Shown: in pieces, positions 43,760 through 54,737 of the stretch
Numbering within the stretch: position 1 is the stretch's first letter
How the letters are laid out: every line of letters begins with the position of its first letter
DNA from: Perkinsus olseni
Lineage: Eukaryota > Perkinsozoa > Perkinsida
Reading direction: 5' to 3'
Assembly (NCBI GenBank): GCA_013115125.1
Contig: JABANN010000049.1
Location: 1 to 64,000, forward strand
DNA length: 64,000 nucleotides
Translations under genes and position numbers: made by a program
Notes under the pieces: model-generated
The model's database searches: none
Told to the model about the DNA's origin: nothing
What the model saw: only the letters and a program-made list of their open reading frames with translations

Positions 43760-46090
43760 ATGCTACTTGGCATGCTCCTGACAACTGTGCTGGTCGCAAT
43801 TACAGCGGCTTTTGACGGCTCCTTTGGAGGCTCCCAGGTCATCCAGGACAACGGCGACTCATTCCTTACGGTCTTGGTGAAGGTAGTAGTACCGGGTATG
43901 GGCCACCGGGTGGGTCTGCCGAGTCCTAGGTGGGAGAGAAGGTCATCAAAGTAATCCCCGACAGCGGGTCCTTTGACCTCTACCTCATCGACCAAGGCTC
44001 CTGCTCCAAAGGCCTCGGTCTGTGCCGGCTGGCCTACAATTCTAAAGAGTACTATCATCATACTCCACCCCTGCTCAGTAGCCCCTCAGGTCTGACACAC
44101 ATAAGTGCCCTGACGGGGACGTCATCAAGGACGTGGTCTTCGGCAGCGGTACGGCTAGGTGCCGTCTGGGCTTCGATAAGGCTGAACTGGTAGTAGTAGT
44201 GGTGGTAGCAGTAGGATCGTGGTGGTGTATGGAGGCGCGCTCGTAAGGATGTTATTAATGGAGCGCAGTGGCATCATTTTACCGTTATTCGAGTCGCGCA
44301 CGTCCCCTAGATGGATATAAGCCCTTGCTGACTGACTGGTGGTAGCAGTAATAGTTGCTGTAGTAGTGTTGAGACTATGGTCGGCGGTGTATGGGAGTTT
44401 GTAGGTTAATAATGATGAGATCAGCCTCAAGAACGACGTCAAGGAGTTGGAGCATCCAGCGTCTCTGATCCGGAAGGGACCCCCTAAGGTCCTCTTCCCT
44501 CTGTGGCAGATCTTCGCCTTGGACGAGGGCCTCCTCAGAATGTAGCATCATCAGCTACCCAGGAGTAATGCAGGAATGCTCCTTCCTGTCTCAGTTGGGG
44601 CGATGGTAAGGGTTTCCAAGGCATACTAGGTATGGGCTACAAGGCAGGCGAGGACGTCAGCCCTGATGAGGTACCACAATTCGCTGCACTTCTGATGCAC
44701 CCTGTTCACTGGTGTGGTCGCCCACTCCTGCATCGAGTGTCCGAGTGGGAGCGCCGCATCGGTGAAGGGACTGCGTCTGTCCGTTGGGCGTGTCTGCTAC
44801 AAGAACTGTTGAAGGTGTGGTATTGCAGGCTTTAAAGCAACTCAATGCAACTGAAGGAGTATCAGCAGTGACTGGCATCTCGACCCTCGCGCCCGGCGAA
44901 GGGGCCTCAGAGCTCTTCACTGACAAGTTCGCCATCTGCCTTCCGAGAGGCTCCCGGGTGAGGGCCTCTTTGCTCCCCTTGCCACTACACACGATCCCCT
45001 CTAGGCTAAGAAGCTCGTCTTGCCGGAGATGGCTTCGCGGTTGCGTAGCACTCCCAAGGCCCTCTCTTTATCCGCGAGTGATCGTACTGGTGCTGCCGGT
45101 CCAAAGTTCGAAGACACCCTTGGTAATGGTGATGATACAGGTGGGGGTCCGAGGGTCTCATCCCCTATTATGACTGCTGCTGTCAGGCATGCTCTGGTGG
45201 GGTGCTTCCATACCTCGCTCCCGTAAGTTCGCCATCAATACCCCAGTAATAGGGGTGAGGCACTGGACCATCGGCGTCAAGAGCGTCCAGGTAGTAGCGG
45301 GCCCACCGCGGTACTTGTTATGCATTGCTATCTGCTTCAGGTCGTGGACTCGTCCAGTAAGGGCAACCCCGTCCTGACCTCCTTCTGTGATGGCAAGTCG
45401 CCGTGCGCGGCCCTGGTCGACAGTGGTACGTTGGCTTTCGTCCGATACCGCGACCCGCCCTCCCCAGGCACGTCTCTGTTCGCCTTACCGGTGCCGAGAG
45501 TGAAGGAAATTTTCAGAAGTCTGGGGGACCTGAAACTGGACTGTTCCAATGTGCAGGACCTCCCAGACATCCAGTAGGCTCAGTCGCCACTCCCTACGAG
45601 CCTTGATGATGGCCGTGCAGGATTGCCGTGGGGGACTCGGAGCACCCATTGGTCATCACGCCCGAGTCCTACGTCATGAAGGTGCAAGCTCACGACCTGC
45701 CTCTGTACGAGGCCCTCGGCCAAAGCCTGATGATGGCCGGGGATCTCCAGCAGGTCAAGAGAACAGCCAACCCCAACGTCACGCTATGTAGACTGGCCTC
45801 TGTAAACCTCCGGCCACCCCATCACCATCAGGCCTGCCAGCTTTCATGGCATCGCCCGTCTCCAAAGGCACCGTCAAGGATATGCCTTCTTACGTCCAGA
45901 CCGGAGACCACCTGACAGAGATGATGGTAGAAGAGTCCCCTGAGCTCCTTGTTGAGCTTCGACCGTTCAGATACTGGGCATACCAATTTTCCGCGAGTAC
46001 ACCGTCATGTTTGATCGCCAGTCCAGCGTCATCGCCTTCGACAGGTGCCGCCCTCTGCTCCTGGCCGAGTCGCCGAGCAGTTTCCCTTAG
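43760..46090 (+). CDS. Pepsin-like aspartyl protease (A1 family)
   Basis: Secreted or vacuolar endopeptidase by homology. The ATG at 43760 opens a signal peptide (MLLGMLLTTVLVAITAAFDG). After FLTVLVK a short intron leads to VGEKVIKVIPDSGSFDLYLI, which holds the first catalytic Asp (DSGS in place of the usual DTGS). The second catalytic Asp is in SPCAALVDSGTLAFVRY at about 45.42 kb, in the usual xxVDSGT context. Near the end, GIPIFREYTVMFDRQSSVIAF matches the last strands of the A1 fold, and the stop is near 46090. Exons between 44.1 and 45.3 kb are only partly resolved. The second half of the frame is split by introns of about 45-60 nt. Confidence 0.75.
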
Positions 46091-46498
46091 GAACCCCGAT
46101 GACAGCGTCAGCTGCAGCAGCACTACCCCACCGACCTCCCTCCTCCACCAAGGTCGCACCACCAGAAATGGCGGACGACCCCTCACTGTAGCAGGCACCC
46201 CCCATTATGTCCTATGATCATCGTCGTCTCTAGATCCGCGACATGCCGCCCCCGGAGAGCCTCGTCTTCCCTTCGGGCTTGGACTCCCTACACATGATGA
46301 CCCCGCCGTCCAGTGGGGCTGTCGTCGGCTCCGAAAGGATCCTCTAACACCATGCTCGTGTAGCCTGCTGCTGCTGTCCACTATCGTCTCGGTTGAGTTT
46401 CTAGTACGGTATCAATACCGGCTGTACCTCCTTCTTGTCTTTACCTCGCCATATGCCCCTTCCCCCACCACCATAAGGGCCTCCCATCTCCCACACAG

Positions 46499-47838
46499 AT
46501 GCTCATGTCTCAGGCCCCCCGTGCATCATCGGTGTTACCACTGTCATCTGCAGTAGTTGTTGCGTTCTCTCTACTACTACTCCCCTCCTTCTGTGCCGGC
46601 ATCTTCAGTCCCTTGTTATACTTTCCGAGAGTGCCTCTGTGACACCGTGCTGAAGTCAAGTCTCTGGTTTTGTTATTTTTTTAGGGTTGTTGTGGCGCGG
46701 CTGCATCTGGGTAAGCGAAAAAGTCGACCGCCGCTCCCCCTGAGATCCCTTGCAGGTTGTTCGGGCCCGAACCCCACCCCACCCAGCGTGGTACTGCAGA
46801 TAGTCTTGGGCGCATCAGAGCCTCCGAAACTGAAGCATTTCGCCTGCTACTACGGGAGCCCCCACTGCAGCGTCACGCTGCACTCGGCCCAAGTGGGCGC
46901 CAACAGGACCCTGCACGGCATAGCGCATTCTTCGGGACCGGTCAAGCAGGCCTTCACGTACGCTTTGATCGACTATGGTCCTCGGCTGCCATTGGTCGGC
47001 TCAGGTCGATTGGGGAGTTGCTGCTGTTGCCTGATGGCGGGTCGTTGATGGTAGCGTCTCCGGAGCCTCTCTTCACAGCGGACGAGCATCGTGCTCGTCA
47101 GGTCTGGTTTATACCGCAGTACATCCCAGTGGGTACGTACGACCTTCACGCCTCCTCGACGGACGCAATAGACGGCGCCAAGAAGTTTGGACAATTCTTG
47201 TCCATGCCCACTCCCAGGCCAAGTAGGTCCATGGACTCCATGGCCACATCGATACCCTCTCATTCTCAGTGCCTCCCGCCAGTACAACCGCAGGACCTTC
47301 GCCCCCTACCCCCACCCGTAGGGTCTCTCTGCCCTTATTACCATACCCTCACCGACTTCTCAGATTCCGTAACGATGCCGTCTAAGGAGTCGCTCTTACT
47401 GAGCGCTTTGGTGGCTGGTGCTGTCGGCTTCGGGATTTCCATTGTGACCTCGATAATCGCTTTTTGCTTTTATCGCTTCTGCTTTCTTCGCATCCGGTCC
47501 TCTTCGGAAGCCTACCGTCCGTCCACAGCCTCGCCCTATCCCGGCCTCATCAGCCACCAGGAGGCCTGCGAGATGAGCCCATCCCTCATCACGCTGCCTT
47601 CCATCTCCGTCAGCCCAGTAGGTCCAACTGTGACAGCAGTGATAATCAGTTGCCTCGTCTCTGCTGCTGCTAGGTTCACTCTCAGACAGCACTACTCCAC
47701 CCCGGCTTCGGCAACAGCCCTTCCAGTAGGGACGCCACGTCGACTATGGACAGCGTCAGCGATTATGATGAAGCCTCGTTGCCGCCATCCCGTCACTCGT
47801 TCCACGGCCTTCGTGCCTACCTCTACACCCTCAGTTGA
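46499..47838 (+). CDS. Single-pass type I membrane protein, unknown
   Basis: The ATG at 46499 opens a signal peptide (SAVVVAFSLLLLPSFCAGIF). Extracellular-type exons follow: CSGPNPTPPSVVLQIVLGAS, FACYYGSPHCSVTLHSAQVG, then LLLLPDGGSLMVASPEPLFT and ARQVWFIPQYIPVGTYDLHA. A transmembrane helix SALVAGAVGFGISIVTSIIA at about 47.4 kb is followed by basic residues and a Ser-rich cytoplasmic tail. A 57-nt intron after SISVSP joins to VHSQTALLHPGFGNSPSSRD and the end AYLYTLS. The unspliced frame instead runs to 47986 with unlikely composition. Receptor-like topology, function unknown. Exact 5' splice sites are uncertain. Confidence 0.55.
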
Positions 47839-48132
47839 TCTCGGGCGTGTGGAGGTCGCTGTTGCCCGAATAGCGGTAGTCGAAGGCCGTCCAATTTTGT
47901 CTTTCGTCTGGTGTACGGATGGTCTCACGGTCTTACCTCTTGGCCGTTCGGTCCTCATCATCCGTTATTCCCAGTCAGGTATTTAATGTAAACGACCATT
48001 GATTCTCATCATTTTATGCTCCTCCGGAACGGCCAGTAACGATTATAAGGGGATATTCCGTTTCTCGGAGACAACAGCAGCCTTGCGTTGCCGGGAGAAG
48101 GAAGCATCGAGGCGTCAGGGCGCCCTCCTAGA

Positions 48133-48512
48133 ATGTCCCTCTTCCCGTCCGACACAGACGATGAGATGAAGGCCTTGAAAGGCGCCAGCTTGGATGAGGT
48201 AGCGTGGCGTTACTCTCCTCAGTCCACCGATGAGTGTCAGGTCATCACCGCCCGGGATTGCGTGATATTTTCAACACCAGCATGCGGGTGGTGTATCAAG
48301 GCGAAGAGGTTCCTAACAGAGGACCTCATGGTCCGCTGTAGCTTCTACAGTCTCCATGAGTAGGTCACAGCTGCATGTGTACTCCTTAGTCGTCAGTCAG
48401 CTCTCCACTGCTCGCGAGGGATCTCATCAATAAGACCGGCATGAGGACGGTGCCCAACATCTACATTAAAGGGCGGCATGTAGGAGGCTATGACGAGCTA
48501 CAGAAAATGTAG
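48133..48512 (+). CDS. Glutaredoxin with CGWC active site
   Basis: Small thiol oxidoreductase. Exons 48133-48359 and 48401-48512 (41-nt intron) give 112 residues in phase. It reads CVIFSTPACGWCIKAKRFL, then after the splice DSPLLARDLINKTGMRTVPN and IYIKGRHVGGYDELQKM. The cis-Pro motif TVPN and the glutathione-binding GGYDEL are intact. The dithiol motif CGWC replaces the usual CPYC. The 30-residue N-terminal extension is acidic and not a targeting leader. The acidic start and the absence of a signal suggest the cytosol. Confidence 0.85.
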
Positions 48513-48756
48513 GGGAAGGCCACGGCCCTGGCGGCCCGCTGGGATGGCTTCACTTCAGCTACAGGAAGTGCCGTAGTGGGGACCCAGTAGACACCGACCA
48601 GCCAATATGTGATTTCATGGCGCGCGGTCATGATGCAGTTTTAAAGGCTTCCGAGTAGAGGGTATAGAGCCTCGAGTTTCAGCGTGTACAGCATCTTGTT
48701 GGGTTCACGAGTGCTACGCATCAGCCGCGTTCAAACGCAGAGGAGGTGCTTCTGTT

Positions 48757-49795
48757 ATGTCCTCGACAGCCAATCCCAACGAAGCCGAGGCAGCAGCACC
48801 AGAGTTCATCTACCATCAGGAGCGGGTGGATGGTCGAAAATGTGAGATACTGGACGAGGGCGCCTCCTGATAAGGTCCTCAGGTGCAATGCTGCGACCCC
48901 CTACGCTTGAGCTGGGGCTGCTTCCCCACAAGGACGGCAGCGCCCGGCTGGGCTTTGGCGATACTGAGGTTTTAGTGGGGATCAACGGACCTGTTGAGAA
49001 TCGGTAGTAAGCTTGAGTAGTTTCCGGCGCACCATTACGCGGGCAGGTTCCCTCTGGGCGTGAGTACCCCTGGTTACCCTCTGGACGTGTCAGTACGGAG
49101 GGCCTCTGGCATGCCGACTGCTGAGGACAAGAGCGTTGAGTATCAACTCGCCAAGTTCATCAACACCATCATAGACACCCATCTACTGCCCGGCAATACC
49201 ATGATAACCATAGCGGTAAATTGCCATGGCGACCATTGATGAGCTTGAAGGTGCCCCTCTCAGGTCGAAGTGTTGAACGATGATGGCTCGCTGCTCTCTA
49301 CGATCCTCAACGCGGCAATTCTCGCCATGTTGGACGCGGGTTCGATTCCCCTCAGAGGTATTATTCACCATCGTGTATTGTACACGCTTCATCGGTGGAA
49401 TGCAGGCACAGCCTTCGCGGCAGCTTTGAGCAAACGCTATCAGCGTGGTGCTACACAGCTCCTAGTGGACCCCGATCGATCCGAAGAGGAGGTAGTAGCC
49501 AAGTGTAGCTGTTGCTTCGGTCATTCTCGTCACTTCAGTCTTCGGTCTTCAATGACACCATCGTTATCGACATACACTCTCAAGACGTGGTGATGTTAGT
49601 CGAGGACGTCGCCGTGGGGACGGCGAAGGAGGATGGCGGCGATGATGCGTTAGCTCCCACAGGAGTGGCCGCAGTGAAGGTCGGTTGTCTCGTGTAGCGA
49701 TCTTCAGTGCCATCGTCTACCCTCAGGCGTTTGAGAAGTATGTCCGTTCCTGTCTAGCCGTACATTACCAGAAGATTCGAACGCTCAATGCTTAA
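48757..49795 (+). CDS. Exosome RNase PH-like subunit (Rrp46/EXOSC5-like)
   Basis: Ring subunit of the RNA exosome, by homology. The ATG at 48757 is followed by YHQERVDGRK. Spliced exons then give LELGLLPHKDGSARLGFGDT, VLVGINGPVENR, GMPTAEDKSVEYQLAKFINT, VEVLNDDGSLLSTILNAAIL and AMLDAGSIPLRG. The pattern DGS...GDT...GP matches RNase PH-fold subunits, and the GxPT followed by the conserved helix is closest to Rrp46. The C-terminal exon AFEKYVRSCLAVHYQKIRTL ends at 49795. RNase PH catalytic residues were not checked one by one; eukaryotic ring subunits are usually inactive. Confidence 0.75.
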
Positions 49796-49876
49796 CAACA
49801 ATACGTGAACATTCCTATGCGGCCGTTGTGTTGTCGTTAACTGTAGTGGAATACAGTCGCCGGGGAGGGAGGAGAT

Positions 49877-50179
49877 TTACCACTGTCGTTGACGACTGTT
49901 GGCGACTACCAAATTACTGACAACTATTAGCCAGGCTACTGGCTTCACTGCTGTTCCACTCGTGAATACTTCGTGGCTACGATGTTGATGGTTATCAGTG
50001 TCATCATTCTCTTCGCACCCTTGCAACTCGCTCGGCCTGGTGATGATACCCTCTATGCCTGTGGAAGAGCCTAAGTCCGTAGCTACCTGTCCAAGTATAC
50101 CGACTAACCCATAACATACCGTATGAACGATTGAAACGGGGCGTAACAGTGCTAGGATTAGTAGAAGTGTCCTCAGCAT
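49877..50179 (-). CDS. Possible small secreted or membrane protein (weak)
   Basis: A 100-codon frame starting [20 protein letters not shown], a good signal peptide or anchor, and with a second hydrophobic stretch near its end. It is convergent with the exosome subunit gene and lies 0.2 kb downstream of the LicD gene on the same strand. No family is recognised and no splice support was found. Confidence 0.3.
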   Translation of the reverse strand: MLRTLLLILALLRPVSIVHTVCYGLVGILGQVATDLGSSTGIEGIITRPSELQGCEENDDTDNHQHRSHEVFTSGTAVKPVAWLIVVSNLVVANSRQRQW

Positions 50180-50396
50180 ACTCCAGCAGCTCGGCAGTCC
50201 TCCCCACGAGGGAAGTCATCCGCACAGTTGTGATGTCCTGCACGAGGCTGCTGCCTTCTGTTGATGGCCGTGGGGGGCCCACCTGGAATGCTGCACAGCA
50301 TCTCGTTGTCAGAGTCCTCCACTCGGCCGAAGAATACACTCCTCAACCCATTGCGATAGAAGAGCGGGCCGTACCAAGCCGTGAGGTTAACCTAAC

Positions 50397-53093
50397 CTAC
50401 CCACTACTTGCACTCCTGTAGACGCCTCCGACCTCAGGATTCCGCAAGGTGCGGTAGAGGCGATTATCGATGGGGACTCGCCAGGAGTCGTCGAAGGGCT
50501 CCTCTCTCATATTGTATTCGATGTAGAGGTGGTTATGGTCATTAGCTTGCAGTATCCAGGACTGAGGGGCTATCGATGGCGACGCCAGTAGTTACCCTAC
50601 ACGCCCGTTTTCGTGCTTCCGAAGGTAGTAACCGTCTCGGAGGACTACTGGCAGTACTTCCGTCTCAATGCGCATGAAGTCCTGAGCGTGTGGTATGGAT
50701 GACGCCATGCAGGAGTTGGCCCTCACTTCCGTGTGAATGTGCAGGTCGATGTCCCCATCCCAGTCCAGCAGTTTTCCGAACTTCAACGACCCGAGAAGGG
50801 CGCCATCTGTTATCATGTACCTTCGAGTGAGAAGCTGGTGACAGAATGAGCCGAAGAAAAGAGTACCGGAAACCGAGCCGGGCGAAGAGGTCATGGGTGT
50901 AGTCCATGAGCCGACGAAGGGTTCGTTGACAGCATGGGGGGATAGAGAAACCCTTGTACCTGCTGGTGGTGACTCGAGAAGGAGAGGATAGGCCCGACCC
51001 ACATCCAGGTCATATCGCAGTTGGTTGATTGAATGGTGCACCCGAAGTTGATGGATCGTCCGTCGACGGTGTGGAACCTGCTGGGCTTGCTGCTGCTGCC
51101 GGTCGCTGTGTTGGCTGCAGCTATTAGTCACATCTTGAGATCGTTGTGACGCATGAACAGCTGCCCCTGGAGGTAGGGTGTAGTCGTCAGGTTCAACGAC
51201 GCCCCTTCAACTCCGTCGAAGTAGCCTTGCCGAGGCGGACCGAAGTAGTACGACTGGACCTCCGCACTGAGGAGGACCCGATACAGAAGGGCTCAATCGA
51301 CCAGCCACCACCTCTGGTAGAAATCTTTACGTCCCCATAGATGAGGCCGGGCATGGTTGAACTCCCCTGTGGGGATGTCTGCCATGTAAGCGCTGGAGCA
51401 CCTGGGCAGCAGTTCGACCCTGTGGTGATGGTCGCGATGCCGGTATTAACGTAGCGAATGCGAGTGGCCGTCTGCTGTGGTTGGGCCCCCAAACCTTGAG
51501 ATCCCTCATGTGCAGCATGAAGTCCAATATGGCCCACTCGCCGTTGAGGGCCGGGTGGAAGTAGTGACTGTCGACGGGACCATTAACTGTAGCTGCTGCT
51601 CACCTCCTTACGAGGCTTGAAGCACTTGAAGGGAAGTGAGAAAGCTTGGTGAGGTCGTGTCGGCCAGTTTACACGGGGGTTGGACAGAGCCTGCCAGCAG
51701 GCTGCTGGTGACGGTAGTCGACCTTCTACTGTCCGGAAGGGGTTGGAAGCTCCAATGGTAGGTCGGGTCGAAGTGGATGCTCCAGTGGTGAGTAACCAGC
51801 CGATAGGCGTAGTCGACGTAGACGAAACCCTCATCAATAGACGGGCCTCCAACGAAGCCTACTTTAGTGCTAGACAGGACCTGGGAACTTGATGGCAACT
51901 TTCTACTGTCGCTGGTATGGGTACGTCGATCATGAGGCCTAGGGACTCTCTGGACTGGGGTATCATAGACCCTGCTACGATGAAGACAAAGTTGGTATCA
52001 ATCATTCCCGTTCTTATGAAGATATTGAGTATCTGAGGTTGAAGGCTGCATTCCACACGTCAATGTGATCACGTTGTTTATAGCGGTGAACAGTTTCAGT
52101 GGGTCCGACTCCCGAGCTACCAGATTCACTGACTCAATAAGGGCGTATGGGTGACCCTTACTCTGCCGAGGGGTTCGCCAGCGTATCCAGACAGGACTCT
52201 CCAGCCCCTCCGCTGGTCAACGATCCTTCCGCCCTCCCTGCAGTGAGGGCTGTCCTCACCACCACCTTGGAGGAGGACAGCCACCTCGGGGAACTTCTCC
52301 GCTATCGCCAGGAGTAACTGCGTGACTATCAGCGGCACTGTGATGAGAGGGAGTACCTCTGGTGAGGGGCATCCGTTCTCCGATGGTACTAGGAAGGTGA
52401 CGTCCTCAAACGGATGTCCTTGTAGAGGATCGCCGCGTGGCGGGCGGAAGTCGAAGCCTTCAGGACTGCCTTCAACCTCCTCGAGAATAGCGTGGGCGTA
52501 GACAGCCAGCATAGGCCAGTGACTGGCGTCCAGTAGATAACTGTTGAATGGAGTCATGCCGAGGTGAGCAGCACGGGGGCACCTGTGCTGAAGGGCCTCT
52601 CTCACGAGGGCACGGAGTGTCCCCTTAGGAATACGGCAGTTGAGAGCTGTCGTAGCCAGCTTCCAGTGCGCAAGTATCTACCTCGGGCGGTGGGCCAGGG
52701 GAGGGAATGGTAGTACTTACTATGCCACCAGCAGTGACAACAGCATTGAAGCAATGAGGGAGTTGATGAATTCTATCGGGTAAGATGCCCTCCATCAAAG
52801 ACACCGCCAGAGCCACACCTTCGAGGGTGCAGTGGTAGGGGTAGGACTCCACTGATAGAGACCGTTGTGCAGGAGAGGCAACCTGTGATGGGTGTCGTCT
52901 AGCAGGGGCTCTTCCTTCCAGTGACCACCTTGTCCGAACAGTGGGCTCTGAGGTCCCTCATGGCCTGGGGCCAATCGATACCATCGGCTGTGTGTGAGCA
53001 GGAGGTGGTGTCCTCTATGTAGTTCGCTGCTACTACGACCACTAGCAGGAGGAGAAGCAAGGGAATATACCTCATGAAAACCCTGGGCCCCAT
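50397..53093 (-). CDS. LicD-domain protein with N-terminal signal
   Basis: Probable Golgi or secreted sugar-phosphate/phosphocholine transferase-like protein. The ATG at 53093 opens [20 protein letters not shown], a signal peptide or anchor. Lumenal exons of unknown type follow ([90 protein letters not shown]). Near 50.8 kb the LicD signature reads [20 protein letters not shown] followed by DIDLHI, the nucleotidyltransferase-fold Asp pair. The last exon gives [16 protein letters not shown] and ends YRSASSG at 50397. Several introns between 51.2 and 52.1 kb are unresolved, so the middle is tentative. Fukutin and LicD relatives act on glycans in the secretory pathway. Confidence 0.65.
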
Positions 53094-53193
53094 CTCTTAC
53101 ACCCATTGACGACTAAAGACTACACTCAGTAGAAATGTGACCACAATAAGACGATAACAGCACTAGTGTTAATCATCATCCCCGCGACTCGAC

Positions 53194-54550
53194 CTACTCC
53201 CGACCGTCCATGGTCGCCGCGTTGTCAGGCTCGTCATTCATCGCCATTGCAGTGAATTGTTGCTGTTGACCTGTGAGACCAAGCTCATGAGTCGGCCATA
53301 GGAGGCTGCTGGTAGTACTCACCTGCAGTTTGTTGGTGTCTCTTCCTGCCTAGGACCAGACCCCTGAAAGGGAACGGGTGATGCATGAGGCCAATTGTGA
53401 AGAGATAATTACTTCTTAGGTGCGCCACTTGACATGATCGATTGATGATGTTGTTGTTGATAATACTCATTCTGGGAGCTCTCGGACGCCGCTGATGTAG
53501 TGAAGCCGCCACCTGCAGGGAGGGGTCTAAGAGGCAGAGGGACCCGAGTGCAGCTCACCCTGGAACTGCTGCTGTTGGGTCGACCGAGACGACGAGGCCG
53601 GCACGCCGAGATCATCACCGCCAGCGCTGGAGAAGTCATCGGGGGAGGCCGCGGCGGAGTCGTTGCCGAAGCCACTCGGAACACCGCCCAAGGAGTCGAC
53701 GGTGGAGTAGCCCTGTCGACTGCTGCGGAGCCTTGCTTCTGAGGGGGGAGAGATCACTACGAGGAGGGCTGGGGCTGCTACCTTTAGCCTGCTGAGCTCG
53801 CAGTCGTGCCAGCTCCAGCTGCTTCTTCTTGGCCACTTCCTTGGCTTCATTCATCTGATGATAATAACCTCCCTTCACTACCACACTCCATCACGCATTA
53901 CTTTGCTTTGCTCGATCATCTGGGCTAACCTCTCCTCGTGGGAGTCCATCTCGGTATAGGTCTTTATTTGCGATAGAGTCACAGCCTCTCGGTAACTAGT
54001 GCAAGCGACGGTAGCCAGCCGCAAGCGACCTGCAGGGAGCCTACCCAAAGCTGACCACTTCGTCAAATGCAAAAACAAGATCGAAGACATTATCCAATAC
54101 CGTATCTTCCGTAACAGACGTCTTGACCACATCTTGCACGACCTGGGCACAGCAGCTTAGCCCAGCAACAGACCCCTGATCCCCTACGTTAGTAAAGAGC
54201 TTGAGAGTGTCGAGGTCCTCGAGTATGTTAGACTGCCTCGTCGTGATGAGCACCTGAGGATGAGCGGCATTCGGTAGGGATGGTAGGCCGGTAGGGGCTG
54301 ACCAAGTATAGCTGCTCCATCGGTTGATAGACATAACGGATATTCTCCGTCTCGATGTAGGTGTGGTCGGACTTCTGTGATTCGACCAGTTTTATAAACG
54401 CTCCCAGTAGACCTGGACGATCAATACTCAAGCGGGGTGATTCACGAATTGCGATTTTCTACCTTCAATTCTGAGCCTGGGGATGTCGACGAACTGCCTC
54501 GCAAGGAGTGTCTTTTGCTTTGACACCACTGCTGCTGATAAAACCACCAT
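53194..54550 (-). CDS. Delta-COP-like coat protein lacking the mu-homology domain, copy 1
   Basis: Relative of coatomer delta subunit (ARCN1), which acts in COPI vesicles. The ATG at 54550 gives [20 protein letters not shown], then spliced exons [63 protein letters not shown] and [20 protein letters not shown], all typical of the delta-COP longin domain and following helix. [17 protein letters not shown] and a Ser/Gln-rich linker follow, then the GLVLGRKR motif, and the gene ends about 30 codons later ([17 protein letters not shown], stop at 53194). The C-terminal mu-homology domain of normal delta-COP (about 250 residues) has no room here: the LicD gene begins at 53093. About eight introns. 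Confidence 0.75.
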
Positions 54551-54737
54551 AAATAAGAACCAGTCGTGGAAGAAAAAACGAGGAACTGACGATCATCATC
54601 CTCGCATCACCACCACCAGCATCAACACCACCGCCGGGCTCCAGTGAAAAATAGTAGGCTACTAGTACTATGATAAGGATACAATGAGTACGACGCTGGA
54701 CAGCAGATAACCCAACCATTCATGAGTCGGCATGGTC

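Noticed and set aside
46757-47986. A single 409-codon intronless gene
   Set aside because: The frame mixes two real exon frames. The part before about 46990 is coding in another frame (Cys-rich exon), and beyond 47620 a 57-nt intron gives a more protein-like ending at 47838.
49337-49349. A perfect pol III B-box-like sequence (GGTTCGATTCC)
   Set aside because: It lies in the conserved AMLDAGSIPLRG codons of the exosome subunit and no cloverleaf can be folded around it.
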